DNA of 64,000 bases from Pseudomonas oleovorans subsp. oleovorans (lineage in GTDB: Bacteria; Pseudomonadota; Gammaproteobacteria; Pseudomonadales; Pseudomonadaceae): positions 1 through 64,000 of the forward strand of contig NZ_NIUB01000016.1 in assembly GCF_002197815.1 (NCBI RefSeq), read 5' to 3'. Below the pieces are notes generated by a model. The model saw only the letters and a program-made list of their open reading frames with translations. It was not told where the DNA came from and ran no database searches. The translations under genes and the position numbers were made by a program. Below, piece by piece: positions 20,507-28,674 of the stretch. How positions within the stretch are numbered: the stretch's first letter is position 1; each line of letters opens with the position of its first letter.

Positions 20507-21562
20507 ATGACCCACGCTACACAACTGGTCTACCTGGCTTTCGGCGCAGCGACCTATCAACGCGAAGCCGTGTTCAGCATCGTCAGTGCACTGACGCATG
20601 CCCATGAATGCAAACGCACCGAGCCTTTCAGTATTCGGGTATTCACTGATGACCCGAGCTTTTTCGACAAACTCCCGGTGCAGATCTGTGCGATCGATCC
20701 GAGCTGGGCGGGCCCGCACCGCTACCATTTCCGGATCAAGCACATGGTGCTCAAGGAGGCATTGCAGAATTGCGAAAAGGCCGTTCTGATTGATACCGAT
20801 ACTTTTTTTCGCGAATCGCCCGCCGCACTGTTCAATCGCGTCGCTCCGGGAAAACTTCTCTGCAATGCGATAGGACGACCACTCAGCGAAGCCTCTCCCC
20901 TGCCTGCCGAGATGCTGGCTCGGCTGGAACAGGCCAAGCTTCCTCTCACGACCTTGCGCCAGACCAATTCCGGGGTCATAGGGCTAATGCAGAGCGATCA
21001 GAGCCTGCTGGAGCGCTCCATCGCCTGGATGGATGAATTGCGACCGATGGCACCAGAGCTTTACACCCTGGAAGAGCTTTGCCTGGCTCTCGCCGCACAC
21101 GGACGGATGGAACTCAATGCCTGCACCGATGTGATTCATCACTACTGGAGCCGCAAGGCACAGTTTCGCGCGAAGGTGGAGGCATGGTTCAGCAAGCATC
21201 ACATGACCCCCCTCAGCCAGGAGGCAATGCAAGACACCCTCCTTCTGAATGACCGTTTGCCGCGCCCACCTCAGCCGTACCGTAGCTGGCAAAAGCTTGT
21301 AACCCGGCTGGTTCCAAGCGAGCGCCGACAGTTCTTACGTGAACTGCTTTATGGGTGCCACAGCTACCCCAACGAGTTCGACCGTGCATGCGCCAGCGCC
21401 TGGTGGGACAAGGCTGTCATCAATGCCCAGGAACGACTCGGACGACCATTGACGGCCGCGGAGCTGCAGCTATGGCTCAAAGACCCTGTACTGAAAATGC
21501 TGGCCGGAAACCATTATCAGGCTCTGCACTCTCATATACTCGCCCGCTTCGCAGCCAACTGA
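20507..21562 (+). CDS. GT-A-like putative glycosyltransferase, function unknown
   Basis: A 351-residue cytosolic protein with no signal peptide or membrane helix. The N-terminal half reads like a GT-A nucleotide-sugar fold: LVYLAFGAATYQREAVFSIVSAL (6-28), a strand with FTDDP (46-50), a conserved RIKHMVLKEAL helix and a DxD-type metal motif IDTDTFF at 95-101. The C-terminal 120 residues show nothing I recognise. The gene runs against the surrounding LPS genes. ATG 20507 lacks a Shine-Dalgarno site, and TATTCT at 20471-20476 may be a -10 box giving a very short leader. It ends 15 bases before the next plus-strand gene. It is probably an LPS or other cell-surface transferase, but the sugar is unknown. 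Confidence 0.7.
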   Translation: MTHATQLVYLAFGAATYQREAVFSIVSALTHAHECKRTEPFSIRVFTDDPSFFDKLPVQICAIDPSWAGPHRYHFRIKHMVLKEALQNCEKAVLIDTDTFFRESPAALFNRVAPGKLLCNAIGRPLSEASPLPAEMLARLEQAKLPLTTLRQTNSGVIGLMQSDQSLLERSIAWMDELRPMAPELYTLEELCLALAAHGRMELNACTDVIHHYWSRKAQFRAKVEAWFSKHHMTPLSQEAMQDTLLLNDRLPRPPQPYRSWQKLVTRLVPSERRQFLRELLYGCHSYPNEFDRACASAWWDKAVINAQERLGRPLTAAELQLWLKDPVLKMLAGNHYQALHSHILARFAAN

Positions 21563-21577
21563 ACGTCCGCCCTATTC

Positions 21578-22186
21578 ATGCCTATCAAAACCAAACTGAC
21601 TAACGACATGCTGGCCAAGCTGACGGCTGGCGCGCAGGTAATGGAGGAGGACAGTCTCGGCCCCAAGGTGTACAGGCTGAGGGACGGCAATTTTCTCAAG
21701 ATGTTCAGGCGCAAACGCCTGCTCTCCTCGGCTCTGCTGGTGCCTTACTCGCAGCGTTTCTGGCGCAATGCCAAGCGCCTGAACTCACTTGGCATACCCA
21801 CCCTCTCACCGCTGGAGCTATACCAGCTGGACGCCCCGTCACTGAGCGCGGTGCTATACAGCCCGTTGCAGGGTAAAACGCTCAAGGACATCTATTTGAA
21901 TGAGCCGGAGGCCTTCGCCGAGCTGTTACCGGACCTGATCGCTTTCATCCGAAACCTGCACCGCCTTGGCATCTATTTCCGATCCCTGCACCTGGGCAAT
22001 ATCGTACGAACGCCAGAAGGCCCTTTGGGGCTGATCGACATTGCGGATCTCAGTTTTCAGCGCCGGCCGCTGTCAAAAGCCAAAGCCAGACGCAACCTCG
22101 CACACTTCTCGCGCTTACTGGACAATCTCGGCATCGCCGAACAATTCCCCATAGCCGCTCTGACCGCGGCCGTTCTGGATGACTAG
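21578..22186 (+). CDS. kinase-fold 'toluene tolerance'-type protein
   Basis: A 202-residue protein kinase-like fold related to the WaaP/InaA group; Pseudomonas homologues are often labelled toluene tolerance protein. The catalytic loop reads YFRSLHLGNIV (133-143) followed by LIDIADL (152-158). The usual catalytic Asp before L-H-x-G-N is Ser136, although Asn141 and Asp154 for metal binding remain. It may therefore be a pseudokinase, or may use another base. It is probably co-transcribed with the GT-A-like gene 15 bases upstream. Its TAG stop shares the bases CTAG with the stop of the convergent glycosyltransferase. Confidence 0.75.
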   Translation: MPIKTKLTNDMLAKLTAGAQVMEEDSLGPKVYRLRDGNFLKMFRRKRLLSSALLVPYSQRFWRNAKRLNSLGIPTLSPLELYQLDAPSLSAVLYSPLQGKTLKDIYLNEPEAFAELLPDLIAFIRNLHRLGIYFRSLHLGNIVRTPEGPLGLIDIADLSFQRRPLSKAKARRNLAHFSRLLDNLGIAEQFPIAALTAAVLDD

Positions 22187-23289
22187 CGCAACAACGCCCG
22201 ATAAAACTCACAGAAGCGCGCCCAGGCGCGTTCTGGGTCGAGGCCTGCACACTGCATTCGCGCCAATGCACTCAGATCGCTCGACAGATAGTGATTCAGA
22301 GCAGCCTCCCAGCTCTTTTGATCAAGCGCAAGCAAGCCGAAATCACCATCTAGCTGTTCGCGAAAAACCGGCAAATCCGTCGCCAATACCGGCACACCGG
22401 CAATCACGGCCTCAGGCAACACCAGCCCCAAGCCTTCCTGGCTAGAAGGGATACACAACAGATCGAATGCCTGATAAAGGCTGGGCGCATCTGCCACATG
22501 CCCAGGCAGATGAACTTGTGCGGCGACACCGAGCGTCTGTGCCAGCCTGGCCAACTCCTCTCGTTGCGGCCCCTGACCAACTATCACCAGGCGATCCTCG
22601 GGATGCCCCCTCAGCCAGCCAGCTGCCGCTTCGATCAGCAGAGCGAAGCCCTTTTCCTTGACCAGTCGCCCTACAGCCCCGACTACGCGGCCCTCCACGA
22701 CCTCTGGGAGGCCCAAAGTACGCAAGGCCTCGTCTCGCGCTCGGAGCGACGCCCGTAGCGAAGCTGGCTCCAGAGCGATGCGTACGCCTGCCACGCTGCG
22801 CCCGATCTGACGCTCGAGGTCGCTCGCCAATGTCGCTGAAACCGCAACCAGATCCAGCCGTTCAGAAGGGAAACCCTGCAGAAGCCTGATCTGATCAGGC
22901 CTCAGGCGCCTGTGCCCATGGAAAAGCACGACTACACGCGTGCTGCTCAATGCAGCCAGCAACGGAAGCATGTAGGCAGCTACACCGATGCCGTCGAGTA
23001 GCACCAGCCGTGGCTGGTGGGCGGCCAACCAGCCGGCAAGACGGCGGCGGTCGAACCAGCGCCTCAGCGCAGCAAGACCACGCCCCTTGATACGCGCCGA
23101 AGAGAGCTCGAGACGCGAAACCTCGCCGATTTCTGCCAGGGGCTGGGCCTCCCCCCCCTGCAACAAGAGACTACCGACCGCCACGCCAGGCTCGGCGAAC
23201 CGCAGAACATCACGGTGCACCTTGTGCACGGAGACGAATGCGCTTCCCCCGCCCCACATGATATTGAGGATGTCCACTGGTGCTTGCAT
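22183..23289 (-). CDS. glycosyltransferase family 4, LPS core
   Basis: A 368-residue GT-B glycosyltransferase, cytosolic. The C-terminal lobe has the GT4 features GRLVKEKGFALLIEAA (about 212-227) and the E-x7-E type motif SSQEGLGLVLPEA (about 292-304). The N-terminus (ILNIMWGGGSAFVSVHKVHRDV) is the acceptor-binding lobe. The ATG overlaps the stop of the upstream transferase by one base. It occupies the PA5000 (wapR) position in the cluster, but I cannot tell from sequence whether it transfers rhamnose, glucose or another sugar. Confidence 0.82.
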   Translation of the reverse strand: MQAPVDILNIMWGGGSAFVSVHKVHRDVLRFAEPGVAVGSLLLQGGEAQPLAEIGEVSRLELSSARIKGRGLAALRRWFDRRRLAGWLAAHQPRLVLLDGIGVAAYMLPLLAALSSTRVVVLFHGHRRLRPDQIRLLQGFPSERLDLVAVSATLASDLERQIGRSVAGVRIALEPASLRASLRARDEALRTLGLPEVVEGRVVGAVGRLVKEKGFALLIEAAAGWLRGHPEDRLVIVGQGPQREELARLAQTLGVAAQVHLPGHVADAPSLYQAFDLLCIPSSQEGLGLVLPEAVIAGVPVLATDLPVFREQLDGDFGLLALDQKSWEAALNHYLSSDLSALARMQCAGLDPERAWARFCEFYRALLR

Positions 23290-24251
23290 CAGTAAACGCC
23301 GATTCTGCGCAATTGGGTTTGTAGCCAGGAGGCTTGTGGCGCCTGACGCAACGGCGGACGCATGAGCTCTACGATCTGACGGCCGATGGAGGAAAAACCA
23401 TAGCGTTGCTCGGCCAATTGCCGTCCGGCCTCGGCGATGGCAGCCGCTCTCGGCAGGTCCTGCCGCAGTAGGTTCAGCTTCTCACGCAACTCGTCGACAG
23501 TTCGGTACAGAACCAGATTCTCCATGTCGACGAAGCCCAGCGCCGAGTTCTCCACCTCGCCATGGTCGTAGGCCAGCAGCACACAACCACAGGCCATCGC
23601 CTCGAAGTTCTTGATCATGTACTCGCCCATGCCCACATCCGCACTGACGAAGAATCGGATGCGATTGAGGGTCTCGCAGTACTCCTCACCCGATTTGGTC
23701 TTGGTGACGAGCAGGTTCTCGTGGCGCCCCAATTCGTCCAGCAGCGCCTTGCGACCACTATAGGCGACGCTCTTGGTGCTGCCGACGAACGCCAGCTCGA
23801 TGTCTCGCTCGCGATCCGAGCAGGTCAGCAAGGCCTGGTCATAGCCCTTGGGGACGAAGCAGGCATCGAAGCCCTCTTCGCGCAGACGCTGGCTGACATC
23901 AGCGCCGGAACTGATGACGCGCACCCAGGGCATGCGGCGATAGTGGGCGCTGAACTTGCCCGTGTACTTGCAGGGAATGTAGTTCTGGTAGGCGTCATGC
24001 TCGAGGATCACCAGGTTCGGCAGCGTCCGAATGAACCGCCACTGGCGCATTTCCTTCTTGAAGCGCAGAAAGAACAGGATGCGGTCGTATTTCGCCACAT
24101 CGACGTGTTCGCGGAAGTAACGCTTCAGATTGGCCTGCTCGTCACTGCTCAGCCAGCGGATGTCGCAGCTGTCGCACGCCTCGGCAATGCCGTCGTACAG
24201 CCGGTCCAATATCGCTCGCTGCTCGGCCTGAACCAGAAAAAGCACGTTCAA
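23289..24251 (-). CDS. glycosyltransferase (CgeB / Glyco_trans_1_2-like), LPS core
   Basis: About 320 residues. The C-terminal block NFEAMACGCVLLAYDHGEVEN followed by a DELREKLN helix is typical of the PF13524 (CgeB-like) GT-B proteins. The N-terminus NVLFLVQAEQRAILDRLYDGI matches Pseudomonas proteins at the PA5001 locus. Start: TTG 24251 is preferred because GAGGT sits eight bases before it. GTG 24257 overlaps that site. The gene is 90 bases downstream of wapH and overlaps the next GT4 gene by one base. The donor sugar is unknown. Confidence 0.75.
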   Translation of the reverse strand: MNVLFLVQAEQRAILDRLYDGIAEACDSCDIRWLSSDEQANLKRYFREHVDVAKYDRILFFLRFKKEMRQWRFIRTLPNLVILEHDAYQNYIPCKYTGKFSAHYRRMPWVRVISSGADVSQRLREEGFDACFVPKGYDQALLTCSDRERDIELAFVGSTKSVAYSGRKALLDELGRHENLLVTKTKSGEEYCETLNRIRFFVSADVGMGEYMIKNFEAMACGCVLLAYDHGEVENSALGFVDMENLVLYRTVDELREKLNLLRQDLPRAAAIAEAGRQLAEQRYGFSSIGRQIVELMRPPLRQAPQASWLQTQLRRIGVY

Positions 24252-24341
24252 AGGCACACCTCGAAAAATTCTTGAAAAGACGCGACAGCACCGCGCGTTG
24301 TCACAAGCTATGCCCTCGGCCCAGTCTGTAAACCTTTGAGA

Positions 24342-25475
24342 TCAGGCGACATTCGGCAAAAGGCCAAGGCGCCCCATCATTTCATGAAACCGCGTACGAC
24401 CTGGCGCATCGGAGAAACGATCACGCAAGCGGGGTTCATCCACTCTCGCTTCTTGCATCTGTTGAAGCACCAACAAGCGTCGCGCCAGGCCCTCTACGTC
24501 TCCCAGCGCAAACAGCGCTTGCGGCTCGCCCACCACCTCGGGAGCACCGCCACAATCGGTCGCCAGCACCGGCAGCCCGGCCGCCATCGCTTCCAGCAGC
24601 ACCATGCCGAACGGCTCGTGGTCGGAGGTCAACACGAACACGTCGAACGCCTTGAAATAACGACGACCATTCGGCACCTGGCCGAGAAAGCGCACCGCCT
24701 CGCTGACGCCCAGTTCAGCCGCCAGTGCCTTGAGCTGCACCTCCAGGCGGCCGCTGCCCATGATCGCGAGCAGACTGCCTGCCGGCAGTTGCGGCAACGC
24801 CAGAGCGAAGCCGCGGATCAGGGTGGCCTGGTCCTTGTCCGGGTGCAGACGACCGACGTTGCCGACTACCCAGGCATCCTGGGGCATACCCAGATGGTCG
24901 CGCGCGACCTCGCGGGATACCTGCTCGGCCTGCACGGCCTCGACGTCGATGCGGTTATAGAGGGTTTCGATGCGTTCGGCCGGCCAGTCGGGCAGGCAGG
25001 CGCGCATGTCGTCGCGCACGGCGTTGGATACACCGAGCAGCGCCAGGCGCTTGCGAAAGAAGTTGGCGAACAGCTGTCGGGAAGGACGCTTGTAGTCACC
25101 GAAGGCGTGATGCACGCCGATCACCGGCAGGTTGCTGCCGAGCAGCGCGACGTAGATCGGCTTGAAGCGGTGGGCGATGCACAGGGCGAAGTGGCGCGAG
25201 GTGGCGATCCGGCGGAAATCGCGGATCGCCCCCAGCTTGAGGCCGCGCACCTGAGCGCTGGAGTAGTCGAGGAAAATCACCTCGTCGGAGGCCGAGCCGC
25301 GCTCGACCTCGGCACTCGGCTTGCCGGTCAGGTAAACCGTGCAGACCTTGTAGGGCGTGCCCTTGAACAGCACGGCGTATTGCCGCGCGCAATCCAGGAA
25401 GGGGCCGTCATAGCCATGGCAGAACTGCAGCACCCAACGCTCGGGCTCGCCATGAGCCTGGTCAGACTTGGTCAT
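24342..25475 (-). CDS. wapH: LPS core glycosyltransferase WapH-like (GT4)
   Basis: A 377-residue GT4 transferase; in P. aeruginosa WapH (PA5004) adds an outer-core glucose. The GT4 signature is clear: GNVGRLHPDKDQATLIRGFA at about 198-217 and TSDHEPFGMVLLEAMAAGLPV near 285-305. It begins inside the 3' end of wapO, with a 14-base overlap, which implies coupled translation. In PAO1 the neighbours are the same. Exact donor and linkage are assigned by synteny only. Confidence 0.85.
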   Translation of the reverse strand: MTKSDQAHGEPERWVLQFCHGYDGPFLDCARQYAVLFKGTPYKVCTVYLTGKPSAEVERGSASDEVIFLDYSSAQVRGLKLGAIRDFRRIATSRHFALCIAHRFKPIYVALLGSNLPVIGVHHAFGDYKRPSRQLFANFFRKRLALLGVSNAVRDDMRACLPDWPAERIETLYNRIDVEAVQAEQVSREVARDHLGMPQDAWVVGNVGRLHPDKDQATLIRGFALALPQLPAGSLLAIMGSGRLEVQLKALAAELGVSEAVRFLGQVPNGRRYFKAFDVFVLTSDHEPFGMVLLEAMAAGLPVLATDCGGAPEVVGEPQALFALGDVEGLARRLLVLQQMQEARVDEPRLRDRFSDAPGRTRFHEMMGRLGLLPNVA

Positions 25476-27216
25476 ACCAGTCCTTGCCGTCCTTGACCAC
25501 GAGAATGTCCTCCATGATCAGGTACTGCAGGTCGGAGCCGTAGAACATGTTCAGCGCATCGGTCGGCGAGCAGATCATCGGTTCGCCGCGGCGGTTGAGC
25601 GAGGTGTTCAGCGACACGCCGTTGCCGGTGAGCTTCTCCAGCTCCAGCATCAGGTCGTACCAGCGCGGGTTGTACTGGCGCTCCAGCACCTGGGCGCGCG
25701 AGGTGCCATCCTCGTGCACCACTTCGCCGACGCGCTCCTTCCACTCCTCGTTCACCTCGAAGGTGAAGGTCATGAATGGGCTCGGGTGATCCACCTTGAG
25801 CATCTTCGGCGCCACGGTGTCGAGCATTGACGGGCAGAAGGGTCTCCAGCGCTCGCGGAACTTGATCTGCTCGTTGATGCGGTCGGCCACGCCCGGCACG
25901 CTCGGGCAGCCGATGATGGAGCGGCCGCCGAGGGCGCGCGGGCCGAACTCCATGCGGCCCTGGAACCAGGCCACCGGGTTGCCGTCGACCATGATCTTGG
26001 CGATGCGCTCGGGGGTATTGTCGATGCGCTTGAACACCGGCTTGTTCGGGTGCTTGGCGCAGGCGGCGATGACCTCCTCGTTGCTGTACGAGGGACCGAG
26101 GTAGACGTGCTCCATCTTCTCCACCGGTACGCCGCGCTGGTGCGAGACATAGGCGGCGGCGCCGACGGCGGTGCCGGCATCGCCGGAGGCCGGCTGCACG
26201 AACAGCTCCTTGACGTCGTCGCGGGCGATGATTTTCTGGTTCAGCTTGACGTTCAGCGCGCAGCCGCCGGCGAAGGCGATCTTGCCGGTTTCCTTGAGGA
26301 TGTCGCCTAAGTAGTACTCCATCATCTCCAGCGCCAGCTTCTCGAACAGTGCCTGCATGCTGGCCGCGTAATGGATGTAGGGATCGTCGGCGATGTCGCC
26401 CTGACGCTTCGGCCCCAGCCATTCGATCAGCTTGGGCGAGAAGTAGTAGCCCTTGCCATTTTCCTTGTAGCGACGGAAACCGATGACGTTGGCGTACTCG
26501 GTGTTGATGATCAGCTCGCCGTTCTCGAACTTGGCCAGGCGCGAGAAGTCGTACTTGGCAGCATCGCCATAGGGCGCCATGCCCATGACCTTGAACTCGC
26601 CATCGAGCATCTCGAAGCCCAGGTACTCGGTGATCGCGCCGTACAGGCCGCCGAGGGAATCCGGATCGTAGAATTCCTTGATCTTGTGGATCTTGCCGTT
26701 CTCGCCCCAGCCGAAGAAGGTGGTGGCGTACTCGCCCTTGCCGTCGATGCCGAGGATCGCGGTCTTTTCCCTGAAGCCCGAGCAGTGGTAGGCGCTGGAG
26801 GCGTGGGCCAGGTGGTGCTCGACCGGCTCGATCTTGACCTTCTTCAGGTCGAAGCCCAGCTGCACCAGGCACCACTCGATACGCTTCTTGTAGCGCTTGT
26901 AACGGCGGTTGCCGAACAGGATCGCATCGAGGGCGCGATCCGGCGCGTAGGCATAGCGCTTGGCGTACTGCCAGCGGGCCTTTTCGAAGATGCTGATGGG
27001 GGCGAAGGGAATCGCCACCACGTCGACGTCCGACGGTTTGATCCCGGCTTGTTCCAGGCAGAACTTGGCCGATTCGTAGGGCATGCGGTTCTTCGCGTGC
27101 TTGTCGCGCACGAAGCGCTCCTCCTCCACCGCCGCGATCAACTTGCCGTCGATGTACAGCGCAGCGGACGGATCGTGACTGAGGGCGCCGGACAGGCCGA
27201 GAATGGTCAGTGCCAC
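25462..27216 (-). CDS. wapO: carbamoyltransferase, LPS core (WapO)
   Basis: A 584-residue NodU/CmcH-type carbamoyltransferase. In P. aeruginosa the orthologue PA5005 adds the 7-O-carbamoyl group to heptose II. The N-terminal Kae1-like domain carries LGLSGALSHDPSAALYIDGK and HHLAHASSAYHCSG (about residue 137), and the C-terminal domain carries EFGPRALGGRSIIGCPS near residue 426. Both domains are complete. The start is GTG 27216, 12 bases after the upstream kinase stop. Carbamoyl phosphate and ATP are the expected donors. Confidence 0.9.
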   Translation of the reverse strand: MALTILGLSGALSHDPSAALYIDGKLIAAVEEERFVRDKHAKNRMPYESAKFCLEQAGIKPSDVDVVAIPFAPISIFEKARWQYAKRYAYAPDRALDAILFGNRRYKRYKKRIEWCLVQLGFDLKKVKIEPVEHHLAHASSAYHCSGFREKTAILGIDGKGEYATTFFGWGENGKIHKIKEFYDPDSLGGLYGAITEYLGFEMLDGEFKVMGMAPYGDAAKYDFSRLAKFENGELIINTEYANVIGFRRYKENGKGYYFSPKLIEWLGPKRQGDIADDPYIHYAASMQALFEKLALEMMEYYLGDILKETGKIAFAGGCALNVKLNQKIIARDDVKELFVQPASGDAGTAVGAAAYVSHQRGVPVEKMEHVYLGPSYSNEEVIAACAKHPNKPVFKRIDNTPERIAKIMVDGNPVAWFQGRMEFGPRALGGRSIIGCPSVPGVADRINEQIKFRERWRPFCPSMLDTVAPKMLKVDHPSPFMTFTFEVNEEWKERVGEVVHEDGTSRAQVLERQYNPRWYDLMLELEKLTGNGVSLNTSLNRRGEPMICSPTDALNMFYGSDLQYLIMEDILVVKDGKDWYDQV

Positions 27217-27228
27217 AGGTTTGAGCCT

Positions 27229-28674
27229 CTAATTCGGGCAGGTGCCGGGCACCTGCGGTAAACGTTGGTCGAGCAACTGGTGCAAGGCGCAATCCGCCGG
27301 CCAGTTGCGCAGAAAACGGGCGCGGTCGCGGACATAGGCCCGGGCGAAACTGCGCGTACTGTGATGCTGGCGCATGGCGTCCAGGTCGATCAGCGACCAG
27401 GCGCCCTGCACGTCATCCCAGAACAGGTTGTGCCCCTTGAAATCACCGTGGCTGATGCGCTCGCGCAACAGGGCGGCGAACAGGCGATCAAGCGCCAGCA
27501 GCTCGTTTTCCGGGGGTGTGGCCTGCTTGTATGCCTCGAAACGCGCGATTATATCCTGCCCGCCGCAATAGTCGGTAATCAGGTAAGCGCGCCCGCGCAA
27601 CCAGCACCAGCGCCGCTCGATCACGGCAAGCGGCGTCGGCGTCGTGAACCCTAGCAGTTGCAGGCGATTGCCTTCGATCCAGCTATGCCAGGCGCGACTG
27701 GGCCGCCAGAAGCGCTTGAGCCAGTGCAGCCAGCTCTTCACATTGTAACGCTTGACCACCAGCAGCCGACCGTCCAGCTCAACACGTGCCACCGTAGCGG
27801 CACCACCGGTCTTGTAGATATGCCCGGCATCGATGCGAGCGTCCAGATCGGCCAGCAGCGGTTGCAACGCCGGCTCTGCCTCACGGCGCACCACGCGCAG
27901 GCCGAAGGCGCCAATGCGCGCAGCAAACAGACTGCAATCACGCGCCGCCTTCTTCAGGTAGTCGCGCAAGCGCCAACGGCGCACCTTGGCAATCTCGGCC
28001 TGGAGCATTTCCAGCGGCAGCGCATGCTCACCATTGGCCAGCAGGTAGTGAATCAACAACTCTTCCAGATGCTCGTCCAGCTCAGCCGGCAACTGGGCGA
28101 AGAACACGCCGAGGTTTTCCAGCACACGCGCGCGCGACAGTGGCTGCCCAGGCGTCTCGCAGCGCACGCCGCCGCCGTCGATCAGATACAGGCGGCCTTC
28201 ATGCTGGAGCAGGTTGTCCAGATGCAGGTCGGCCTGCCACAGGCCCTGAGCATGCATCTGCCCAATCGCCCCCAGCGCCTCAGCCAGGATCGCCTGTTGC
28301 GCATCGCTCAGCAACGGCTCGCGAGCCGCCTGGCGCCAGGCCTCCCAGAGGCTCTGCGCGCCGTCCAGGTAATCGAACAGCAGCCAACCGCCCTGCCCCT
28401 CGACGAAGCCCTGCGCCAAGAGTTCGGGCGTGACCAGCCCCTGTCGGGCCAGCAGCTCGGCACCCTCCCGCTCACGCTGAAAATGCCGCTGCGCCTTGCT
28501 GCCTACCAGCAATTTGGCCAGCACCGGACGCCCCTGCCAATGAGCCTGCGCGACATAACGCTGCCCAGGCAGCACACGCAGCAGGCGCTCGAGCACCAGT
28601 GTCTCACCAGCGATCTGCAGCGTCAGCGGTAATGCAGGCGCACGCCCTGCCTGACTCAGTTCGCGCAAGCTCAT
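27229..28674 (-). CDS. tandem kinase-fold protein of the LPS core cluster (PA5006-like)
   Basis: A 481-residue protein with two kinase-like lobes. The first has QADLHLDNLL with Asp149 and Asn153, then LIDGGG with Asp166. The second has SHGDFKGHNLF with Asp411 and Asn416, then LIDLDAM with Asp430. Both catalytic loops look intact, unlike its neighbour WapQ. No membrane segment is seen. Start: ATG 28674, seven bases after AGGAGG and overlapping the wapQ stop by one base. GTG 28677 is less likely. It occupies the PA5006 position in a run of four kinase-fold genes. The substrate is unproven; heptose or another core sugar is the obvious guess. Confidence 0.82.
   Translation of the reverse strand: MSLRELSQAGRAPALPLTLQIAGETLVLERLLRVLPGQRYVAQAHWQGRPVLAKLLVGSKAQRHFQREREGAELLARQGLVTPELLAQGFVEGQGGWLLFDYLDGAQSLWEAWRQAAREPLLSDAQQAILAEALGAIGQMHAQGLWQADLHLDNLLQHEGRLYLIDGGGVRCETPGQPLSRARVLENLGVFFAQLPAELDEHLEELLIHYLLANGEHALPLEMLQAEIAKVRRWRLRDYLKKAARDCSLFAARIGAFGLRVVRREAEPALQPLLADLDARIDAGHIYKTGGAATVARVELDGRLLVVKRYNVKSWLHWLKRFWRPSRAWHSWIEGNRLQLLGFTTPTPLAVIERRWCWLRGRAYLITDYCGGQDIIARFEAYKQATPPENELLALDRLFAALLRERISHGDFKGHNLFWDDVQGAWSLIDLDAMRQHHSTRSFARAYVRDRARFLRNWPADCALHQLLDQRLPQVPGTCPN

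Noticed and set aside
25472..27292. About 600-codon second minus-strand frame overlapping wapO
   Set aside because: It is the out-of-frame reading of wapO, Arg/Gln/His-rich with no domain, whereas the main frame has intact carbamoyltransferase motifs.
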